Below, one piece after another: positions 44,596-53,044 of a DNA stretch of 64,000 nucleotides. Positions within the stretch are counted from its first letter, which is position 1; the number at the start of each line of letters is the position of its first letter. Made by a program: the position numbers and the translations under genes. The notes under the pieces were generated by a model. It did no database searches, was not told the origin of the DNA, and saw only the letters and a list, made by a program, of their open reading frames with translations. Origin of the DNA: Micromonospora tarapacensis (GTDB lineage: Bacteria; Actinomycetota; Actinomycetes; Mycobacteriales; Micromonosporaceae). The stretch is from the NCBI RefSeq assembly GCF_019697375.1, contig NZ_JAHCDI010000004.1:3087324-3151323 (forward strand). The letters run 5' to 3'.

Positions 44596-46005
44596 GTGCG
44601 CAGTGATCGCGAGCGGGCCGGACGCCCGGCCCGCGCCGCGCCGCCGCGCCGCCGGCGGGCGGTGCTGGTGCCCCCGGGCGGCGGGGTGCCGACGCCGCCG
44701 CGGCGGGTCCGCTGGGCCGGCGCGGTGGCGGCGCTGGGCTGCCCACCGTTCCGGGCCTTCTGGGCGGGGGCGATCTGCGCCAGCACCGCCACCTGGATGC
44801 TCAACCTGACCGTGCCACTGCTGCTCTACCGGGCGACGGGACAAGCGCTCTGGGCGGGTCTCGGCGCGTTCGCGCAGTTCGTGCCCGCGATGCTCGGTTC
44901 TCCGGTCGGCGGGCTGCTGGCCGACCGCTACCCACGCCGGGCGGTGCTGGCCGTCACCCAGCTGATCGCGCTGGCCGTCGCCCTGCTGCTGGCGCTGCTC
45001 AGCCGGGCCGGGACGGCGGCACCACTGGCCCTGCTGGCCCTGGTCGCCGCCGCCGGCGCGGCCAACGGGGTGCAGACCCCCGCCTGGCAGAGCCTCATCC
45101 CGCAACTGGTGCCACCCCGGCACCTGCTCAACGCGATCGCGCTCAACGCGATGCAGGCCAACTTCGCTCGCGCGCTGGGACCGGTGCTGGCCACGGCGGT
45201 GCTGGTCCGTGCCGGCAGCACCGCCGCGTTCCTGGTGGCGGCGGGCGCCAACGTGACGATGCTGCTCGCCCTCACGACGATCCGGCCTCGTACACCGGCG
45301 GAGCCGGCACCGCCGGAGCCGGTGCTCGCCCGGCTGCGCGGCGGCGTGCGATACACCCGTCGCGTACCCGGGCTGCTGGTCGCGGTGCTGCTGGCCGGAT
45401 GCGTGTCCTTCGTCGGCACCCCCATCGTGCAGCTCGCCGCCGTCTTCGCCACCGACGTCTACGACGCCGGCACCGGCGGCGCCGGCCTGCTCGCCTCGGG
45501 GCTGGGCATCGGCGCCGTGCTGGGCGCGGTCCTGCTCAGCGTGTACGGCAGCGGCCGAAAGCGTTCCGCGGTGGCCGGCGTCGCGCTGGGCGTGCACGGT
45601 CTCGCGACGTTCGCCCTGGCCGCCGCCCCGTCGCTCTGGCTCGGCTTCGCCGCGGTGGTCGTGCTCGGGACGAGCTACCTGGCGGTGCTCTCCACCGCCA
45701 ACGTGACGGTGCAGGTGCTCGCCCCCGATGCCCTGCGCGGACGGGTGGCCTCGTTGTACTGGATGGCCTTCGCCGGTGCCTACCCGCTCGGAGCCCTGAC
45801 GCAGGGCTGGCTCGCCGATCTGATCGGGGTGCGGTGGGCGGTGGCGCTCACCGGGCTGGCGCTCGGTGCCGTGGTGGTGTCGCTGCGGCGTCGCCGGCTG
45901 CTCGACGCCCTGGACGGTGCCGCCCACGACGTCACCAGTGCACGCCCCCGCAGACGCCCTCGGCGTCCCGCGGCTCGACCTGCAACGTGGCGTGCTCGAT
46001 CTTGA
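44596..46005 (+). CDS. MFS exporter (EntS/TMR3-like)
   Basis: A 469-residue major-facilitator transporter with about 12 helices. FRAFWAGAICASTATWMLNLTVPLLLY starts helix 1, and GGLLADRYPRRAVL is the MFS motif A (G-x3-D-R-x-x-R-R). The set resembles MFS_3 exporters such as EntS that move siderophores or drugs. No siderophore synthesis genes are near. The basic N-terminal 40 residues are cytoplasmic. The gene starts at GTG 44596. Its end overlaps the convergent CDF gene by 74 bp. Confidence 0.82.
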   Translation: MRSDRERAGRPARAAPPRRRRAVLVPPGGGVPTPPRRVRWAGAVAALGCPPFRAFWAGAICASTATWMLNLTVPLLLYRATGQALWAGLGAFAQFVPAMLGSPVGGLLADRYPRRAVLAVTQLIALAVALLLALLSRAGTAAPLALLALVAAAGAANGVQTPAWQSLIPQLVPPRHLLNAIALNAMQANFARALGPVLATAVLVRAGSTAAFLVAAGANVTMLLALTTIRPRTPAEPAPPEPVLARLRGGVRYTRRVPGLLVAVLLAGCVSFVGTPIVQLAAVFATDVYDAGTGGAGLLASGLGIGAVLGAVLLSVYGSGRKRSAVAGVALGVHGLATFALAAAPSLWLGFAAVVVLGTSYLAVLSTANVTVQVLAPDALRGRVASLYWMAFAGAYPLGALTQGWLADLIGVRWAVALTGLALGAVVVSLRRRRLLDALDGAAHDVTSARPRRRPRRPAARPATWRARS

Positions 46006-46846
46006 AGCGATCGTGCAGGATCCGCCGGGAGGTGGCCAAGACCCCGGCGAGGTCCGCCCCGGTGTCCAGGGTCAGGTGGGCCGAGGCCACCTCCATGCCC
46101 GAGGTCAGGGTCCACACGTGCAGGTCGTGCACGTCGGCGACGCCGTCGACGGCGCGCAGCCCGGCACGCACCTCGGCGACGTCCAGGTGCGGCGGCGCGG
46201 CCTGCACGAGAACCCGCAGGGCGGCGCGGCCGAGCCGGTAGGTGCGGGGCAGGATGAACAGGCCCACCGCCACGGCAACGATCGGGTCCGCGTACCACCA
46301 GCCGGTCGCCGCGATCACCCCCGCCGCGCCGATCACCCCGACCGAGGCGAGCAGGTCACCGAGAACCTCCAGGTACGCGCCGCGCACGTTCAGGCTCTCC
46401 TGCGCACCGGAGCGCAGCAACAGGAACGCCGCCACGTTGGCGACCAGCCCGGCACCGGCCACCGCCAGCATCGGACCGGCCAGCACCTCCGGCGGATCGT
46501 CGAGCCGCCGGATCGCCTCCACCAGCACGTAGACGGCCACCCCGGAGAGCAACACCGCGTTGGCCAGCGCCGCCAGGACCTCCATCCGGTACAGGCCGAA
46601 GGTGCGCTGCCCGTCCCGGGAGGCGCGGCTCGCCGCGGTGATCGCCGCGAGCGCCATCCCGATGCCGAGCACGTCGGTGAACATGTGCCCGGCGTCCGAC
46701 AGCAGGGCCAGCGAGCCGGTCACCCCGGCACCGACCGCCTCCACCAGCATGAACACCGTCAGCAGGGCGAAGGCCGCCCACAACCGCCCGCGGTGCCGCT
46801 CCCCCGCCCGTGCGACCTGCCGCCCGTGATCGTGCCCGGCACCCAC
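45932..46846 (-). CDS. Cation diffusion facilitator (CzcD/ZitB type)
   Basis: A 304-residue CDF metal exporter with six helices and a C-terminal cytoplasmic domain. SLALLSDAGHMFTDVLGI has the metal-binding Asp/His-x3-Asp of helix 2, and GAYLEVLGDLLASVGVI the Gly-Asp of helix 5. The His-rich N-terminus (GHDHGRQ) is typical. It should export Zn2+ or a similar ion with proton exchange. The start is GTG 46846 after AAGGAGG. It lies downstream of the SMR gene with a 92-bp gap that has its own operator-like palindrome. Confidence 0.88.
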   Translation of the reverse strand: MGAGHDHGRQVARAGERHRGRLWAAFALLTVFMLVEAVGAGVTGSLALLSDAGHMFTDVLGIGMALAAITAASRASRDGQRTFGLYRMEVLAALANAVLLSGVAVYVLVEAIRRLDDPPEVLAGPMLAVAGAGLVANVAAFLLLRSGAQESLNVRGAYLEVLGDLLASVGVIGAAGVIAATGWWYADPIVAVAVGLFILPRTYRLGRAALRVLVQAAPPHLDVAEVRAGLRAVDGVADVHDLHVWTLTSGMEVASAHLTLDTGADLAGVLATSRRILHDRFKIEHATLQVEPRDAEGVCGGVHW

Positions 46847-46890
46847 CCCGCGCCTCCTTCCGTGCAGTCACCGTCCCCCGGAATATATGC

Positions 46891-46910
46891 TTGCATTGCA
46901 ATGGATGCAA
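46891..46910 (-). promoter_or_regulatory. Palindrome upstream of the CDF gene
   Basis: TTGCAT-N8-ATGCAA in an AT-rich patch about 45-65 bp before the CDF start. It is a good candidate for a metal-sensor site (ArsR- or MerR-type); the sensor gene is not in view. Confidence 0.5.
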
Positions 46911-46938
46911 CTATAAGACGGGAGTCTGGCGAGCCCAC

Positions 46939-47259
46939 TCAGTGGACGCCGTCGAGGTTGAGGAGCACGACTCCGGCGATGACGATGCCGACACCGAGGA
47001 CCTTGGTGACGGTCAGCGGCTCACCGAGGAAGGCGGCCCCGATCGCGACGATCGCGGCGGTGCCGAGGCCCGACCACATGGCGTACGCGATGCCGACCTG
47101 GATGCCCTTGACCGCCTGGGCCAGCAACGCGAAGGCGACCAGGTAGGCCACGACCAGCCCGAGCGTCGGCCAGAGTCGGGTGAACCCCTGCGTCGCCTTG
47201 AGCAGGCTCGTGCCGGTGACCTCGGCCGCGATGGCGAGCAGGAGGAAGACGTACGCCAC
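46939..47259 (-). CDS. Small multidrug resistance (SMR) transporter
   Basis: A 106-residue four-helix SMR protein. AIAAEVTGTSLLKATQGFTRL has the essential membrane Glu (position 13), and AYAMWSGLGTAAIVAIG is the helix-3 signature. The members exchange protons for cationic compounds such as guanidinium or quaternary amines. The short upstream gap (38 bp) leaves no room for a guanidine riboswitch. ATG 47259. Confidence 0.9.
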   Translation of the reverse strand: MAYVFLLLAIAAEVTGTSLLKATQGFTRLWPTLGLVVAYLVAFALLAQAVKGIQVGIAYAMWSGLGTAAIVAIGAAFLGEPLTVTKVLGVGIVIAGVVLLNLDGVH

Positions 47260-47297
47260 GGTTGACCTCTTTCACTACGCCGGTAGGCGCCACGCTC

Positions 47298-48686
47298 TCA
47301 CCTGGCGGAGCGGCGGGCGCGCCGGTTCGCCCGCAGGGCACCCAGGATCACCCGCGGACTGACCAGCGACTGCGGGTGCTCCCGCATGGAGACCACCTCG
47401 TTGAACCGGCGGGCGGTGGCCACGTCCGTGACGGTCGCCGTGACGATCTGCCGGCTCAGCCAACTGGACAGCCGATAGCCGCGCGGGTAGGGCCCCTCGA
47501 CGTGCGGCAACGCGAGGTCGGCGGAGGTCGACATCGACCAGGCGGCGTCGACCACGACCTTCTGCAGGGCGAAGAACTGGCGGGCGGGTACGCCCAGATC
47601 CGGGCCGGGCCGCAGGTAGCTCGACAGGCAGGCCGCGTGCAGGGCCGCCGCGGTGATGCCCTGGCCGTACACCGGGTTGAACGAGGCGACCGCGTCACCG
47701 ACGCTGACCAGCCCGGCCGGCAGCCGGGTCAGCGCGTGGAAGTCCCGCCGCCGGCTGTCGGCGTGCCGGTACGTCTGCACGTCACCGAGCAACTCGCGGT
47801 CGGCGAGCGCCGCGAACTCCGGGGGGAACTGCTCCCGCAGCCGGCGGACGAAATCCTCGGCGGTGCCGCCGGGACGGCTGTCCGCGTACCCGGCCATCAT
47901 GGCCATCCACCGGCCGTCCTCGATCGCGAAGAACGCGGCCCCGGCCACGTCCGACGACCCGCGCGGGCTGTTCAGTGCCAGCACCACCGGGTGCTCCGGG
48001 TGCTCCTCGTGGCGGCGGAACAGGGCGGTGGCGTAGTTGAGGTGCACCGTCATCCGCCGCAGGGCGGGCCGTTCCCAGCCGGACTCCGCCAGCCAGTCGG
48101 ACAGCCGGCTCGACCTGCCCATGGCGTCCACCACCAGGTCGGCGCTCTCGATGCCGGCCGCACCGCCGACGTCGCAGCGGACCCCGGTGGTGACGGCGCC
48201 GTCGAAGACCAGGCCGGTGGCGCGGGCGGTGATCGTCTTGACGTTGGGCAGCCGGAGCACCTGCTCGCGGATCAGCGACTCCAGCAGCGGCCGGCTGCCC
48301 GCCAGGCTGTCGGCGTCGTCCGGTACGACCACCTTCAACCGGCCGTCGAGGTAGTTGCGCCGGACCGCGGGCGGGGCCTCGACGGCCCCCCGGGCCAGGG
48401 CCCGCTCCCGGAATCCCGGGAACAGCTGTTCGAGCTGGAGGAAGCCGCCGGGCAGCAGGGCGTGCAGTTGGGTCCCCTGCGGCACGCCCGGCCGCCCGCC
48501 GGGCTGGTGCAGGTCGTCGCGGTCGATCACGACCACGCTCTCCGCGTGGTCGGACAACACCCGGGCGGCCAGCATCCCGGCCACGCTGCCACCGACCACG
48601 ACGGCCTTGCCGATGACCGGAGACGCCTCGTCGGGCGGTCGCACCGCGTTCAGCGCCGCGAAGACCCGGGCCGGGGAAGGGGACAT
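47298..48686 (-). CDS. FAD-dependent oxidoreductase (halogenase/epoxidase-like)
   Basis: A 462-residue FAD-binding monooxygenase-like protein. AVVVGGSVAGMLAARVLSDHAESVVVIDRD is the Rossmann motif (core G-G-S-x-A-G), GRPGVPQGTQLHALLPGG is specific to this subgroup, and VSVGDAVASFNPVYGQGI is the second FAD motif. The group includes flavoproteins labelled squalene-epoxidase-like or tryptophan-halogenase-like. The usual halogenase W-x-W-x-I-P motif is not seen. ATG 48686 follows GGAGAG. The substrate is unknown. Confidence 0.8.
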   Translation of the reverse strand: MSPSPARVFAALNAVRPPDEASPVIGKAVVVGGSVAGMLAARVLSDHAESVVVIDRDDLHQPGGRPGVPQGTQLHALLPGGFLQLEQLFPGFRERALARGAVEAPPAVRRNYLDGRLKVVVPDDADSLAGSRPLLESLIREQVLRLPNVKTITARATGLVFDGAVTTGVRCDVGGAAGIESADLVVDAMGRSSRLSDWLAESGWERPALRRMTVHLNYATALFRRHEEHPEHPVVLALNSPRGSSDVAGAAFFAIEDGRWMAMMAGYADSRPGGTAEDFVRRLREQFPPEFAALADRELLGDVQTYRHADSRRRDFHALTRLPAGLVSVGDAVASFNPVYGQGITAAALHAACLSSYLRPGPDLGVPARQFFALQKVVVDAAWSMSTSADLALPHVEGPYPRGYRLSSWLSRQIVTATVTDVATARRFNEVVSMREHPQSLVSPRVILGALRANRRARRSAR

Positions 48687-48779
48687 CGTTGCTCTCCAGG
48701 GGGTACGAAGCGATGGCGTCTGCCCGTTGACCTGCGCTCGGGTGCGTGGGCAGGCCCTCGGGAGAGTCTCGCGGTGCGT

Positions 48780-48795
48780 GCTGCTGATCAGCAGC
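48780..48795. promoter_or_regulatory. 16-bp perfect palindrome
   Basis: GCTGCTGATCAGCAGC lies about 95 bp upstream of the FAD gene start and 40 bp after the end of the BASS transporter gene. It is either an operator or a short terminator. Confidence 0.45.
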
Positions 48796-48836
48796 GGCCG
48801 ATCGGGCGGGTGAGGTGTCGACTAATTGACTCGCTT

Positions 48837-49739
48837 CTACCCTAGTACGCCCGGTTCGGCGTTCCGGGCGGCGCCGGACCGGTTGCCGGCCCGGTTCACC
48901 AGGTAGCCGAAGGCCGCCGCGGTGAAGAACATGACGATGCCGTAGACGGCACCGGGGATCGCCATCTGGGTGCTGCCGAGCAGCGCCGGGCTGAGCGCGA
49001 TCGTGATGGCCAGCGTGCTGTTGTGGATGCCGATCTCGAACCCGGCCGCCTTCGCGGCACTGGCTTCGACCCCGGCCAGCCGGGGCACCCCGTACCCGAT
49101 GCCGAGGCTCAGCAGGTTGAACGCCAGCACGGCCAGGCCGACCGAGACGAAGTAGTCGGCGAGGTTCTCCCGCTCGCCGAGCACGGCGCCGGCGATCACC
49201 GCGACGAGCACGACGACGGACATGATCCGGACCGGACGGTTCAGGCGTTCGGCGACGCGGGCCGCCCGGGCGCGGATCAGCATGCCGACGGCGACCGGGA
49301 CGAGCACGATGGCGAAGACCTGCACGACCTTGTCGAACTGTAGGCCGAGGCCGCTCGCGCCGCCCAGGAAGTGGGCCGCGGACAGGTTGACCACGATCGG
49401 CAGGGTGAACACGGCCAGCACGGAGTTGATGGCGGTCAGGGTGATGTTCAGGGCCACGTGACCGCCGAACAGGTGGCTGTAGAGGTTGGCCGTGGTGCCG
49501 CCGGGGGAAGCGGCCAGCAGCATCATCCCGACGGCCAGTTCCGGCGGCAGGTCGAAGGCGAGCACCAGGCCGAAGCAGAGCACCGGCAGCAGCAACACCT
49601 GGCACACCAGCGCGATCACGGCGGCCTTCGGGTGTCGGGCCACCCGGCGGAAATCGTCGACGGTGAGTCCGAGCCCAAGACCGAGCATGATGATGCCGAG
49701 GGCGACGGGCAGTCCGATCAGGGTCAGGGCGGAGTCCAT
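48837..49739 (-). CDS. BASS-family sodium symporter
   Basis: A 300-residue bile acid:Na+ symporter-like protein with about ten helices. GLGLTVDDFRRV at the N-terminus, LLAASPGGTTANLYSHLFGG (Na-binding region) and GFEIGIHNSTLAI (the E-x3-x-N/Q helix crossing) are landmarks. Bacterial members carry small organic anions such as pantoate or keto acids. ATG 49739 lies next to a GTTACC palindrome. Confidence 0.88.
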   Translation of the reverse strand: MDSALTLIGLPVALGIIMLGLGLGLTVDDFRRVARHPKAAVIALVCQVLLLPVLCFGLVLAFDLPPELAVGMMLLAASPGGTTANLYSHLFGGHVALNITLTAINSVLAVFTLPIVVNLSAAHFLGGASGLGLQFDKVVQVFAIVLVPVAVGMLIRARAARVAERLNRPVRIMSVVVLVAVIAGAVLGERENLADYFVSVGLAVLAFNLLSLGIGYGVPRLAGVEASAAKAAGFEIGIHNSTLAITIALSPALLGSTQMAIPGAVYGIVMFFTAAAFGYLVNRAGNRSGAARNAEPGVLG

Positions 49740-49749
49740 GACACGACAT

Positions 49750-49767
49750 CGTTACCACCCGGTAACG
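49750..49767 (-). promoter_or_regulatory. Palindrome at the BASS start
   Basis: CGTTACC-ACCC-GGTAACG, perfect 7-bp arms, 11 bp before the BASS start codon. This looks like an operator in the transcription-start region. Confidence 0.5.
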
Positions 49768-49812
49768 GACTCACAATCCTCCATGTGGCCGGGGTCTACG
49801 TGACCCCAGCGC

Positions 49813-50880
49813 TCACAACTGGACGACGTGCCCCCGACGAGGCGGCGTACGCCCCGCGAGAACCTCGTGCCAGGCGGTTCGCAGGGCTGCCGGCCCGGCA
49901 CCGACCTCGACGTCGAGCCAGCCGTCCACCACCTCGGCGAAGCGCCGCCAGGCCTCGGCGAACCGCTTGTCGAGGCCGTCACGGCCCCAGTCCAGGCGGC
50001 GCTTGCGCAGCTGCACCGGGGCGAAGAACACCTCCTCGGCGGCATCGGCGTTGGGAATCTGGTTGGTCAGTCCGACCGCGATGTCGCGCACCAGCCGGTC
50101 GCCGAGCCGCCGCCGCAGGGCGGCCCGGGTCGCGGGCGCGCCGGACAGGTCGAGGTAGGCGGTCGGCACCTGTTCGAGGGCGCCGATCTCGTCGTACGGG
50201 AGCACCTCGTCGTAGCAACCGAGCGCGCGGGTGAACCCGAGGTTGCCGGGCGAGGTGAGCCCGACCAGCCGGGGGCCCCGGCCGTGCAGTTCGAACGCGG
50301 CGGCGTACGCGGTCTTGCTGGACGCCGACGACACCACCAGCGACGCGGCGCCGTAACAGTCGTTGTCGAGCACCTGGTCGGCCAGCATGAACGAGGTGAG
50401 GAACAGCGGCCGGAACAGGACCAGCAGGTCCTCCTGATCGGCCCGGTAGGCCGGGTCTGCGGTGGTCGACCGGTACCCGTTGTACGGCGAGGCCAGCCCG
50501 GCGCGGTGCGCACTCGCGTCGCGGAAACCGGACGCGTCGACCCGATCCGGCCGCAGCACCAGGTGCCCGGCCGGCGGCAGGTAGCCGTAGACCCGCTGCC
50601 CGGCCTCGACCTGCGGGACCGTCGACGCGACCACCTCGGCGAAGCCCCACAGCGGCGGAAGCCCCCACTGTGGCCCGAGCCCGCGCGGCTCGGGCGGGAA
50701 GAACTGCCAGTACCGCATCGACTCACCGAGAACGGCATAGGTGACGTTGTTGGCGGTGAGGCCGACGCGGTCCACCCGCAGCAGCGCCTCGCCGTCGGAC
50801 AACTCCGGTGTGCCGCCCGCCACGAGCGTGGTGCGGCTCAGCTCGTCACGGGCCACGGCGAAGGTCCAGGAAGCAGGCAT
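49813..50880 (-). CDS. DUF2855 family protein
   Basis: A 355-residue protein of the DUF2855 family, which resembles zinc-free medium-chain dehydrogenases. LRVDRVGLTANNVTYAVLGESM, WGFAEVV and VYGYLPPAGHLVL at the N-terminus correspond to the GroES-like part. AASLVVSSASSKTAYAAAF and LVGLTSPGNLGFTRALGCYDEVLPYDEI (cores SASSKTA and S-P-G-N) correspond to the nucleotide-binding half. No activity has been reported that I know of. ATG 50880 lies 6 nt after TAGCGT on the minus strand (leaderless), with a palindrome just above it. Confidence 0.85.
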   Translation of the reverse strand: MPASWTFAVARDELSRTTLVAGGTPELSDGEALLRVDRVGLTANNVTYAVLGESMRYWQFFPPEPRGLGPQWGLPPLWGFAEVVASTVPQVEAGQRVYGYLPPAGHLVLRPDRVDASGFRDASAHRAGLASPYNGYRSTTADPAYRADQEDLLVLFRPLFLTSFMLADQVLDNDCYGAASLVVSSASSKTAYAAAFELHGRGPRLVGLTSPGNLGFTRALGCYDEVLPYDEIGALEQVPTAYLDLSGAPATRAALRRRLGDRLVRDIAVGLTNQIPNADAAEEVFFAPVQLRKRRLDWGRDGLDKRFAEAWRRFAEVVDGWLDVEVGAGPAALRTAWHEVLAGRTPPRRGHVVQL

Positions 50881-50918
50881 GCTGTGACGCTAGGCGTGCC
50901 CGGGGCGCCGAAACAAGA

Positions 50919-50933
50919 TGCACTGCAAGTGCA
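50919..50933 (-). promoter_or_regulatory. Operator candidate of the DUF2855 gene
   Basis: TGCACT-GCA-AGTGCA, a perfect palindrome centred about 45 bp before the start codon. It sits over the expected -35 region of the promoter whose -10 is TAGCGT at 50887-50892. Confidence 0.55.
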
Positions 50934-50960
50934 AAATCACACTCTTTACCAACGCCACAC

Positions 50961-50988
50961 AACCTTTCTTCCCGGTCCGAGGTCTTCC
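50961..50988 (+). promoter_or_regulatory. Possible ECF-type promoter of the sigma gene
   Basis: AACC (50961-50964) and GTCTTCC (50982-50988), 17 nt apart. The AACC -35 element is common to ECF promoters, so self-activation by the sigma factor is plausible. Confidence 0.4.
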
Positions 50989-51026
50989 TGTCGTGAACGA
51001 TGCCCCGACCGGGCTGGAGGGTGCAG

Positions 51027-51626
51027 GTGACCGATGACGGCTTCCGCGAGTTCGTCGAGATCCGGTACGCGGACCTGATCCGGACCGCGTACCTGCTGAC
51101 CGGCTCCCGGCACGCGGCCGAGGACCTGGTGCAGATCGCGCTGATGCGGGCGATGCGCCGGTGGCGGCAGGTGGACCAACCGATGGCGTACGTCCGCCAG
51201 ATCATGGTCAACGAACGGACCAAGCTCTGGCGCCGGTTCGGGTCCCGGGAGTTCCTCGCCGGCTTCACCGGTTCCTGGCGAACCCAGGCCGAGCCCGACC
51301 GGAGCCGGGACCTGGCCGACGACGTCGTCACCCGCGACGAGGTCCTCGGCGCCCTGCACCACCTGCCGCCCCGGATGCGGGCAGTGCTGGTGCTGCGCTA
51401 CTGGGAGGACCTCACCGAGGCCCAGATCGCCGAGCTGCTCGGCTGCTCGGTGGGAACTGTCAAGAGCCAGGCATCGCGGGCACTCGCCCGGCTGCGGGCC
51501 GCGCTACTGGCGACGCCACCGCCGGCGGCGCCGGAAGGAGCAGCACGGCACGGCGAGGTCGGTGGAGGTTCGCTGACTGTGGTGCCGGCGACGACGAAAC
51601 TGGAGGAACCCAGCGATGGCCGATGA
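51027..51626 (+). CDS. SigE-family ECF sigma factor
   Basis: A 199-residue ECF sigma factor. Region 2 (FVEIRYADLIRTAYLLTGSRHAAEDLVQIALMRAMRRW) and region 4 (LHHLPPRMRAVLVLRYWEDLTEAQIAELLGCSVGTVKSQASRALARLR) are complete; core residues are Y-L-L-T-G, A-E-D-L-V-Q and G-C-S-x-G-T-V-K-S-Q. This is the 'SigE family' common in actinobacteria. I take GTG 51027, 6 nt after GGAGG. It overlaps the next gene by 11 bp; that gene is probably its membrane-bound partner. Confidence 0.9.
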   Translation: MTDDGFREFVEIRYADLIRTAYLLTGSRHAAEDLVQIALMRAMRRWRQVDQPMAYVRQIMVNERTKLWRRFGSREFLAGFTGSWRTQAEPDRSRDLADDVVTRDEVLGALHHLPPRMRAVLVLRYWEDLTEAQIAELLGCSVGTVKSQASRALARLRAALLATPPPAAPEGAARHGEVGGGSLTVVPATTKLEEPSDGR

Positions 51627-53031
51627 GATCAGACAAGCCCTGGCCCGGCTCGCCGAACCGGTGGTGCCGCGACCCGACCCGTACCAGCGGTTGCTCCGGC
51701 GCGTACGGCGGCGCAGGCGACGCCGGATGGCGGCGGCGAGCGTGATCGGACTGGCGATGGCGGCGGCGACACTGCCGTCGCTCGGCGCGGCGGACCGCCA
51801 GCCGACGACTGGCGAGACGACGCACCCGGCGTACCAGCCAGCGAGCCTGGTGGAGGAACCGATGGTGCTACGGCTGCTCGACTCACCCACCCGGGGCAAT
51901 CTGGCCGCCGACACGGCGCTGATCGCGGCGATCGAGCGGGGGTACCGGGCGGCCCGCACCCAACTGCTGGTCGACCCGGCGCTGGACGAGGTGAGGGTGC
52001 TGCTCGCCCACGACGCGCCCGGTGCCCGCACGGTGGTGGTGGCGTTCCTGGGCGACTCGCACGCGCTGCTCCGTCAGGGCAGCGGCCGAGCGGGTGCCTC
52101 GGTGCCGGAGCTGCTCGACCGGACCGGGACGCCGGACGAGCCGCTGCCGCTGGAACCGTACCTCTTCTCCGGGCGACACTCCCTCGTGGACGGCGTCCAC
52201 GTCGCCGACCTCGCCGTCGGCCTGGCACCGGCCGGGTGCCGCGTCGAGACCTCCGTCGACGGACGGATCCAGCCGGACGGATCCGTCCGGCGGACCTGGC
52301 AGCAGCTGAGCACCGACGGCTTCGTGGTACGCGGGGCCGGCGAGACGACGGAACGGTGGCAGTTCACCTGTGACGGAGTCGTACGCTACGCCGGCCCGTC
52401 CGCCGGTGGAGGAGTCGTACGCTACGCCGGCCCGTCCGCCGGTGGATCGGGCACGATCGGCCCGGCCCAACCGATCTCGCCGGGCTCCACCACCGATGTA
52501 CCGGCCGCGCTCACCGCCTCCGCCGTGCGCGAACTGGAGGGCATGCTCGGCGGCAACGGCCTCACCGGGGCGACGCCCCAGGTGGTCTGGACCGGCCGGT
52601 TGCCCGCCTGGGTTCCCGGCGCGCCGACCGCCGCCCTGGTCAGCTCCTGCTCGACCGACGGCGGCTGCGCCGGGCTACTCAAGGCCGAGACCGTGGGGCG
52701 AGCGGGACCGGAGTCGCCGCACGTGGCGGCCGACCACCGGATCGGCACCGGTACGCCCGACGTGATCGCCGTGCCGGTGCCGGGCGAGGTCGCTGGCGTG
52801 CTGGTCGCCGGGCCGGAGTCGGCGGTGCGGGCCGAGTTGCTCGACAGGTCGGGAAAGACGGTCGCGAGCGGCCCCCTGACCGGCGGCGTCACCGCCTTCC
52901 GCGTCGACCATCGGCAGGTCTCCAGGGTGAGGGTCTTCGACACCGACGATCGCCTCCTGCACGACGTGGCCACCCCGCGCCTCGCCGCCGACTCCGGCGA
53001 ACTCGCCGAGCCGACGGTCTGGGCCTGGTGA
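51616..53031 (+). CDS. Single-pass membrane protein next to the sigma gene
   Basis: A 471-residue protein with a short cytoplasmic N-terminus (MADEIRQALARLAEPV...), a run of nine Arg/Val positions, one membrane helix (MAAASVIGLAMAAATLPSLGAA) and a large extracytoplasmic part. Such genes follow SigE-family sigma genes in many actinomycetes and may act as anti-sigma or sensor proteins, but no zinc anti-sigma motif is present. Four cysteines lie outside. Twelve residues, GVVRYAGPSAGG, occur twice in a row near residue 255. Start ATG 51616 within the sigma gene. Confidence 0.75.
   Translation: MADEIRQALARLAEPVVPRPDPYQRLLRRVRRRRRRRMAAASVIGLAMAAATLPSLGAADRQPTTGETTHPAYQPASLVEEPMVLRLLDSPTRGNLAADTALIAAIERGYRAARTQLLVDPALDEVRVLLAHDAPGARTVVVAFLGDSHALLRQGSGRAGASVPELLDRTGTPDEPLPLEPYLFSGRHSLVDGVHVADLAVGLAPAGCRVETSVDGRIQPDGSVRRTWQQLSTDGFVVRGAGETTERWQFTCDGVVRYAGPSAGGGVVRYAGPSAGGSGTIGPAQPISPGSTTDVPAALTASAVRELEGMLGGNGLTGATPQVVWTGRLPAWVPGAPTAALVSSCSTDGGCAGLLKAETVGRAGPESPHVAADHRIGTGTPDVIAVPVPGEVAGVLVAGPESAVRAELLDRSGKTVASGPLTGGVTAFRVDHRQVSRVRVFDTDDRLLHDVATPRLAADSGELAEPTVWAW
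52375..52446 (+). repeat. 36-bp tandem duplication in frame
   Basis: Two adjacent copies, starting 52375 and 52411, nearly identical, add 12 residues to the membrane protein without breaking the frame. Confidence 0.9.
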
Positions 53032-53044
53032 GACGCCGACGCGG

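Noticed and set aside
47260..47297. Guanidine riboswitch before the SMR gene
   Set aside because: Only 38 bp separate it from the flavoprotein gene, too short, and no ykkC-type motifs are seen.
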